Source: Flavobacterium praedii (lineage in GTDB: Bacteria > Bacteroidota > Bacteroidia > Flavobacteriales > Flavobacteriaceae). From it: 64,000 nucleotides of DNA. Every line of letters begins with the position of its first letter. Within the stretch, counting starts at the first letter, position 1. The stretch lies in NCBI RefSeq assembly GCF_026810365.1, contig NZ_CP113948.1, positions 2,009,001 to 2,073,000 on the forward strand, in the 5' to 3' direction. The notes under the pieces are model-generated. The model was not told the origin of the DNA, ran no database searches, and worked only from the letters and a program-made list of their open reading frames with translations. Both the position numbers and the translations under genes were made by a program. Below are positions 58,860 to 64,000 of this stretch, piece after piece.

Positions 58860-59723
58860 CTACACTTCCCATTCTCCTTTTGCAATAAATTGCGTTTTTC
58901 CACCAATCTTTATATCAAAATTTCCCTCGGACAATTTCCCTTCAAAATAAATCCTAGAAGGTCTATTAATAAAGTCTCCTTGATGATTAACCATTTTAAT
59001 TTCAGGTGAATGGTATTTCAAAAGATAGGCTTGCAAACAAGTACTTGCACTCCCAGTGGCTGCATCTTCAATCAATTGATTGTGCTCTATGCAAAACATT
59101 CTACTGTAAAGATTTCCTTTTTCAAAACAATAAAAATACAATGCTCTATGGTTCGTTTTGCAATGCCACTGTAACCATTCATTCATTTCACTCAATTCAA
59201 AACGTAAACTTTCTAAAGCCTTTATACTATTCAAAGGAACAATTACGAATGCACTTCCAGTAGTTACTTCTTGAATAGAAAATGTATCATCAAAATCAGA
59301 AAGGTTTAAATTACTAAAAGATAAAAAATCGGATTTTGAAAAAATATCCAAAAAACGAGGCTGAGCTGATTGCAACCAAACTAAATCTTCTGATTGCTGA
59401 ATTGGAATTTCACCAATTGGAACTGACAATGTAAAATGCTGAACTTGATTTTCACTCATTTTATTCATCAAAACCCACGAAGTCCCAATAATAGGGTGAC
59501 CTGCAAACTGCATTTCCTGAGCAGGAGTAAAAATCCTTATAGTTGCGCAATTCTTTTCAGGTTGAATCTGAGTTATAAAAGTACTTTCGGCAAAATTAAT
59601 TTCGCGCGCTATTTTTTGCATCTCTTCCGTACTCAAACCATCTGAATCCCTAAAAACGGCCAATTGATTTCCAGCATATTTTTTCTCTGCAAAAACATCA
59701 ACTATATAAAAAGGTATTATCAT
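58860..59723 (-). CDS. PhzF-family isomerase/epimerase-like protein
   Basis: A 287-residue cytosolic enzyme of the PhzF (diaminopimelate-epimerase fold) family. VDVFAEKKYAGNQLAVF opens the fold; INFAESTFI holds the catalytic Glu, RIFTPAQEMQFAGHPIIGTSW the substrate loop and EDAATGSASTCLQAYLL the second active-site region. PhzF isomerises a dihydroxyanthranilate in phenazine synthesis, but most family members outside phenazine operons have unknown substrates; no other phenazine genes are near. Its start is eight bases after the TPR gene, on the same transcript. Confidence 0.92.
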   Translation of the reverse strand: MIIPFYIVDVFAEKKYAGNQLAVFRDSDGLSTEEMQKIAREINFAESTFITQIQPEKNCATIRIFTPAQEMQFAGHPIIGTSWVLMNKMSENQVQHFTLSVPIGEIPIQQSEDLVWLQSAQPRFLDIFSKSDFLSFSNLNLSDFDDTFSIQEVTTGSAFVIVPLNSIKALESLRFELSEMNEWLQWHCKTNHRALYFYCFEKGNLYSRMFCIEHNQLIEDAATGSASTCLQAYLLKYHSPEIKMVNHQGDFINRPSRIYFEGKLSEGNFDIKIGGKTQFIAKGEWEV

Positions 59724-59731
59724 TGTATTTT

Positions 59732-62700
59732 CTATTTTGTTATTGATGAATTTGTTTTAGACTCTTCTAGTTTTATTCTATTCAATTCGGTTTTAGCTTC
59801 TTCCACCACATCCGAATAATCCGTGAAATTTTCGATTACATTTTCTAAAACATAAGTCGCTTGATAACTGTCTTTCAATCCGTAATAGTTTTTCGCCATT
59901 AGAATCAAACCTTTGGCACCAAAATAGCGGTAACTCGAATAGTTTTTGGCTAATTTCTGTATTGCGGCATTCGAAATCTCAAATTTTCCGTCTTTGTTTT
60001 TAAAGTAAGCGTCATAATACAAAGCTTCCGCGGCCAATTCGCCTTTGCTTACCGTAAGTAATTTTGCGTAGGCAACTTTGGCTTTGGCTTCATCACCCGA
60101 TTGCATGGCAGAACGGGCAACAATAATCTGAGCATCGCTTTTTACATTTTCCTCTGCTTTGGGATTGGCCAAAACTTTATCGGCATACACCACCGAATTG
60201 GAATAATCATTTGTCTCATAATAACATTTCATCAAATTGGCTTGTGCAAATGTTTTATTTTGGGCAAAATCAGCTTCCTTTTCTAATCGAACTAAATTTG
60301 GAATTGCTTTGTCACAATTTTTATCTTTCAAAAATATCTGAGTCAATCGAACCAAGGATTGTTCTGTATATTCACATCGAGGTTGAGCAATAACATATTC
60401 ATAATTCGGAACCGATTTACTTTCTGAGCCTTCTCCGTAGTACAATTGTGCCAACTGAAAATTAGCCTTAAGAATATGAACACCGTTTGAAAATTTAGTA
60501 ACATAATTACTGTATCCTGAAATAGCCTGCTTGGTATTATTTAATTCTAATTGTTTTTCGGCAGCTTCAAAAGTATCATTGTCTAAGTCCAAATCGGTAA
60601 CGGCTACAAAATCCAATGTGCGTACCCAAGTAGCATATTCATCTACTTTTCCATTGTCAACATAAATTAGTCGAGCGGTTGATACTGCTTCATATGCTTC
60701 AGGTGTTTTAGGGAAATCAGAAGCTACTTTTTTAAACTTAGTTATAGCCAAATCATCACGATCTGAATTATAATAAATCAATCCTTGACGCAAAATAGCC
60801 CTTGAAGTGTACGAACTGTTTTTGAAGCTATTCACTAATTTATCATAGGCTTTTATAGCCAAATCTTGTTTGTTTTCGGCTACATACGTATTTCCTAATT
60901 CAAACAAAACATCGTCTTGGTAATCTGATTTTGGATACAATGTCAAAAACGCATTGAGTTCTTCAATTTTTTTGCTGTTCTTGGAAAGAAATCCATAACA
61001 AAGCGCTTTTTGAAAATAAGCATAATCAGCGTCTACACTTTTGGATTCTATTACCTTTATATAAGCATCTAAAGCAGATTGATATTTGGTTGTTACAAAT
61101 CGGCAATCAGCCAAACGCAAGTAAGAATCATTCAGTCGAAATTTATCTATTTTATTATTATCAATCTGATTTTGAAAAGAATTTCCAGCAGAATCGTATT
61201 CTTTCAACTTGAAATTGGCGTAAGCAATATTATAATTGATGTTTTTAAATTCAACCGTTTCTTTGGCTTTTGCCAAATCTAAAAACTGCTGATAACTCAA
61301 CAAAGCTTCTTTAAAATCATCTAAATTGTATTGGGATTCTGCTTTCCAAAAAGTAGCTCGGGTAGTAATAGTAGCTTCCTTTGATTCTTTTACGGCTTTT
61401 TCAAACAATGACAATGACTCGTTATAATTTCCCTCATTATACAATTCTAAGCCTCTATAAAAAACCACTTTTTGATAAACAATTCTATTTTCTGGGGTTT
61501 TGTTTTTTTCTAATAAAACCAAAGCTTCTTTATAATTTTTGGATGAAATATAAGAATCAATCAACAGTTTTTCAATTACATCGTTATTTGGATTCGTTGG
61601 ATATTTAGCGATGAAACCCAACAACACTTCAGGTACACTTTGATAGGAATTCCCAATTTCGTAGCTCAATTTAGCATAATTAAAACTGGCGTCTTCTTGC
61701 AATTTTAAGTTAAAATTCATTTCGGAAGCATTCTTAAAAGCATTCAAAGCCTGTTGTTTTTTTCCCGATTCCAAATAACTTTCACCCAAATGGTAATAGG
61801 CATTTTGGGATATAAAGTCGTTCCCCTCAATAATTTTATTGAATTGTGAAATAGCATTTTCGTAGTCTTTTTGAACATAATAGGCATATCCCAATTGATA
61901 AAAATCGGTATTGCTCCATTTTCCTTTTTTTCCTTTATAGGCTACTAAATAAGGAATTGCTTTGTCGTATTGTTTTAAATTAAAGTAGCTTTCGCCAATG
62001 ATTTTATTTAATTCTGATTTTTCCTCAAGGGTTGAATTTGGCATTGCTTTGATTCCTAAATCAATGGCTTTTTGAAAATCGCCCGATTTGAAACTCATAT
62101 CCGATTTGAAATAGGATAATTTTTCAGCATATTTTTGATTACCGGAAACTTGATCAAATTGCTTGTTGGCCTCGGTATAATCATCCGATTCATAAGCCAT
62201 GAAACCCATATAGTATTTGCTTTGGGTTCCGTATTCTTCAGACTTAGTTACTTTACTAAAATATCTTTTTGCTTCTTGAATTTTTTTAGCATTAAAATAA
62301 GTGTAGCCTTTTTGAAAATTAAATTTATCCCGATTGCTTTCTACTAATACGCTTTCATCAACTTTATCAAACCATTCCAGTGCTGGTTTATAATCCCCAT
62401 GATCAAAATAATAGTAAGCTACGTCAATGAAAGCCTGATTTTGTTTTCGACTGGCAGGATAATTTTCTACAAAAGCATTGATAAGTTCTTCGGCATTTTC
62501 CTGTTCGGTACGAATGGCACAATTGGCAATATAATAGGCACAATCTGATTGTAGACCATCAGTTGTTGCAGTTTTTTCAACTTGTTTAAAAAGAATTTGC
62601 GCCGATGCATATTGCTTGTCTTCGTATAAAGAAAGCGCTTTATCAAAATCTTTTAAAGAATAGGTATTTATCGAAGATTGTTGAGAATAAAGGGACGTTA

Positions 62701-62746
62701 ATTGAACAAAAAAAAGCAATAAAAAAAGTCCAGAAAGTTTACGCAT
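59732..62746 (-). CDS. Large exported tetratricopeptide-repeat protein
   Basis: A 1004-residue protein with a signal peptide (MRKLSGLFLLLFFVQLTSLYS) and more than twenty TPR units (for example DKALSLYEDKQYASAQILFKQ, TDFYQLGYAYYVQKDYENAIS, QFNKIIEGNDFISQNAYYHLG). It is a periplasmic or outer-membrane-attached scaffold that binds partner proteins. Genomic pairing with a barrel protein 69 bases beyond the next gene suggests an envelope complex, possibly involved in peptidoglycan or outer-membrane assembly, but the exact function is unknown. Heads the unit TPR - PhzF - barrel. Confidence 0.92.
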   Translation of the reverse strand: MRKLSGLFLLLFFVQLTSLYSQQSSINTYSLKDFDKALSLYEDKQYASAQILFKQVEKTATTDGLQSDCAYYIANCAIRTEQENAEELINAFVENYPASRKQNQAFIDVAYYYFDHGDYKPALEWFDKVDESVLVESNRDKFNFQKGYTYFNAKKIQEAKRYFSKVTKSEEYGTQSKYYMGFMAYESDDYTEANKQFDQVSGNQKYAEKLSYFKSDMSFKSGDFQKAIDLGIKAMPNSTLEEKSELNKIIGESYFNLKQYDKAIPYLVAYKGKKGKWSNTDFYQLGYAYYVQKDYENAISQFNKIIEGNDFISQNAYYHLGESYLESGKKQQALNAFKNASEMNFNLKLQEDASFNYAKLSYEIGNSYQSVPEVLLGFIAKYPTNPNNDVIEKLLIDSYISSKNYKEALVLLEKNKTPENRIVYQKVVFYRGLELYNEGNYNESLSLFEKAVKESKEATITTRATFWKAESQYNLDDFKEALLSYQQFLDLAKAKETVEFKNINYNIAYANFKLKEYDSAGNSFQNQIDNNKIDKFRLNDSYLRLADCRFVTTKYQSALDAYIKVIESKSVDADYAYFQKALCYGFLSKNSKKIEELNAFLTLYPKSDYQDDVLFELGNTYVAENKQDLAIKAYDKLVNSFKNSSYTSRAILRQGLIYYNSDRDDLAITKFKKVASDFPKTPEAYEAVSTARLIYVDNGKVDEYATWVRTLDFVAVTDLDLDNDTFEAAEKQLELNNTKQAISGYSNYVTKFSNGVHILKANFQLAQLYYGEGSESKSVPNYEYVIAQPRCEYTEQSLVRLTQIFLKDKNCDKAIPNLVRLEKEADFAQNKTFAQANLMKCYYETNDYSNSVVYADKVLANPKAEENVKSDAQIIVARSAMQSGDEAKAKVAYAKLLTVSKGELAAEALYYDAYFKNKDGKFEISNAAIQKLAKNYSSYRYFGAKGLILMAKNYYGLKDSYQATYVLENVIENFTDYSDVVEEAKTELNRIKLEESKTNSSITK

Positions 62747-62963
62747 TGTTATTTTTATTTAATGTTCAAATATATTTAATCTGTTTCTATAACGAAAGGC
62801 TCGTTGCTTTTATTATAAAGTATTTTTTTAAACGGAATTCATATCAAACAGCGGCATCCAAAGGACAGAATAGTCTGAATTATAATTTGAAATTTAATTT
62901 TTGCATTTTACTTTTGAATTTGGATTTTATCTTTTTACTTTTACCCAATAAACAATTTCTATT

Positions 62964-63647
62964 ATGTCACAATCAGTTCTGTCTTTAAAAAACGTAAACA
63001 TTTACCAAGAAGGAAAAATTATTTTATCTGATGTTAATTTAGAAGTCAACCATGGCGAATTCATTTACATCATAGGAAAAACAGGTTCTGGAAAAAGTAG
63101 TTTATTAAAAACATTATATGCTGATTTACCATTAACAGAAGGAGAAGGCAAAATTGTAGAATTTGATTTGGCTACTTTAAAAGAGGATGACATTCCTTTT
63201 TTGAGAAGAAAAATTGGAATTGTTTTCCAAGATTTTAAATTATTACCAGATCGTTCCGTAAAAGACAATATGCTTTTTGTTTTGAAAGCAACGGGTTGGG
63301 TTGATAAAGAAGAAATGGATGCCAAAATTGAAGAAGTACTTTCTAAAGTAAACATGAAAGATTTTGCCAATAAAATGCCACACCAACTTTCTGGAGGAGA
63401 ACAACAAAGAGTTGCTATAGCAAGAGCTTTATTGAACGATCCAGAATTTATTCTTGCAGACGAACCAACGGGAAATCTTGACCCTCAGACTAGTATTGAA
63501 GTGCTAGAAGTTTTAAGAAAAATCAATGCCAACGGCAAAACAGTTATTATGGCAACTCACGATTATGCCTTGCTAATGAAATTCCCTAGTAAAACCTTAA
63601 AATGTGAAGATGCTACCATTTTTGAAGTGGTACAAAGAACGGTGTAA
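62964..63647 (+). CDS. ftsE: Cell-division ATP-binding protein FtsE
   Basis: A 227-residue ABC ATPase that with FtsX controls septal peptidoglycan hydrolases at the inner membrane. Walker [22 protein letters not shown], signature [17 protein letters not shown], Walker [14 protein letters not shown] and the switch His in MATHDYALL are all present. [24 protein letters not shown] is the FtsE-typical Q-loop region. An adjacent ftsX is not seen; instead a glycosyltransferase gene overlaps its stop by one base (TAATG). That ftsX is missing here is usual in Flavobacteriaceae, where it can be elsewhere. Confidence 0.93.
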   Translation: MSQSVLSLKNVNIYQEGKIILSDVNLEVNHGEFIYIIGKTGSGKSSLLKTLYADLPLTEGEGKIVEFDLATLKEDDIPFLRRKIGIVFQDFKLLPDRSVKDNMLFVLKATGWVDKEEMDAKIEEVLSKVNMKDFANKMPHQLSGGEQQRVAIARALLNDPEFILADEPTGNLDPQTSIEVLEVLRKINANGKTVIMATHDYALLMKFPSKTLKCEDATIFEVVQRTV

Positions 63648-64000
63648 TGCTATCGATTCTTATTCCTACGTACAATTACAATGTATATCCGCTTGTTTTA
63701 GAATTACATAAGCAATGTTTAGATTGTGGAATTGAGTTCGAAATTTTGTGTCAGGATGATGCATCGAATTCAAATTGGAATATAGATAATCAAAAAATAG
63801 AATTCATAAATGATTGTTCTTTTTTTATAAATAATTCCAACCTAGGAAGAGGAGAGAACATCAATTCATTAGTCAAAAAATCGAAATTCGACTGGTTGCT
63901 CATCATGGATTGCGATACTTTTCCAACCCAAAATAATTTTATTCAAAAATATTGTGCAGTCATTCCAAATACATCAGTTGTTTTTGGCGGAATTCAATAT
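63647..64000 (+). CDS. Family 2 glycosyltransferase, N-terminal part (cut by window edge)
   Basis: 118 codons from an ATG overlapping the ftsE stop. [20 protein letters not shown] is the start of the GT-A fold; EILCQDDASNSNWNI holds a possible Asp pair, NSNLGRGENINSLVKKSK and LLIMDCDTFPTQNN contain the DxD-type metal motif (DCD). It transfers a sugar from a nucleotide donor onto an unknown acceptor, probably in envelope polysaccharide or glycoprotein making. The C-terminus lies outside the window. Confidence 0.85.
   Translation, partial: MLSILIPTYNYNVYPLVLELHKQCLDCGIEFEILCQDDASNSNWNIDNQKIEFINDCSFFINNSNLGRGENINSLVKKSKFDWLLIMDCDTFPTQNNFIQKYCAVIPNTSVVFGGIQY

Overview
The window is AT-rich chromosomal DNA from a member of the Flavobacteriaceae, most likely a Flavobacterium. 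The signs are fused SecD-SecF, an IcmF-type mutase, an OmpA protein with DUF5723 and thrombospondin type 3 repeats, DUF1573 and DUF4197 proteins, SusC/FhuA-style outer-membrane receptors, and promoters of the Bacteroidota form TTG-N19/23-TAnnTTTG. No rRNA, tRNA, phage, insertion sequence with transposase, or CRISPR array was seen. Most genes are housekeeping, separated by clear intrinsic terminators.

Layout. 1-2300: cut-off esterase, AraC-type regulator, small exported protein. 2500-7200: icmF (fused mutase) and purU, divergent. 7300-14500: DUF4197 protein, alpha/beta hydrolase, BtuF-like binding protein, pyrF, OmpA/TSP3 protein, prfA. 15261-16721: an FAD monooxygenase of visibly higher GC, with a DnaJ-like cysteine-rich N-terminus, probably acquired. 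17100-21900: dodecin, esterase, topB, DUF6265 lipoprotein. 22500-30700: an iron-acquisition/reduction locus: ankyrin protein, DUF2271 protein, PepSY-flavodoxin-FNR transmembrane reductase, ApbE flavin transferase, TonB-dependent siderophore receptor. 31300-43000: valS, DUF1573, retropepsin-PDZ protein, aminotransferase, folE, cysS-yidD-lgt, quinone-type redox genes and a divergent LysR regulator. 43000-54500: secDF, mdh, gyrB, and a gatC-gatA-gatB::aspS operon in which GatB is covalently fused to aspartyl-tRNA synthetase. 54600-64000: frameshifted amidohydrolase, Gre-like protein, OM barrel protein, PhzF protein, large TPR protein, ftsE, and the start of a glycosyltransferase.

How genes work together. 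The 22.5-30.7 kb locus reads as one circuit: the receptor brings in ferric chelate, the PepSY-flavodoxin-reductase moves NAD(P)H electrons across the inner membrane, and ApbE attaches FMN to a periplasmic carrier. The DUF2271 protein carries a TGASVT motif suited to that attachment. Two promoters in the locus share a nearly identical downstream sequence, so co-regulation is likely. The gatCAB-aspS operon looks like a hard-wired transamidosome (Asp-tRNA(Asn) made and amidated by one complex).

Repeats are the other theme: three copies of a structured element (upstream of purU and cysS and, further away, prfA), a 200-bp element with 20-bp inverted ends plus a probable decayed relative, GCAAAG-periodic repeats at two places, and GC-rich palindromes that have become in-frame linkers of icmF. 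All family calls come from reading the translations; no database search was run.
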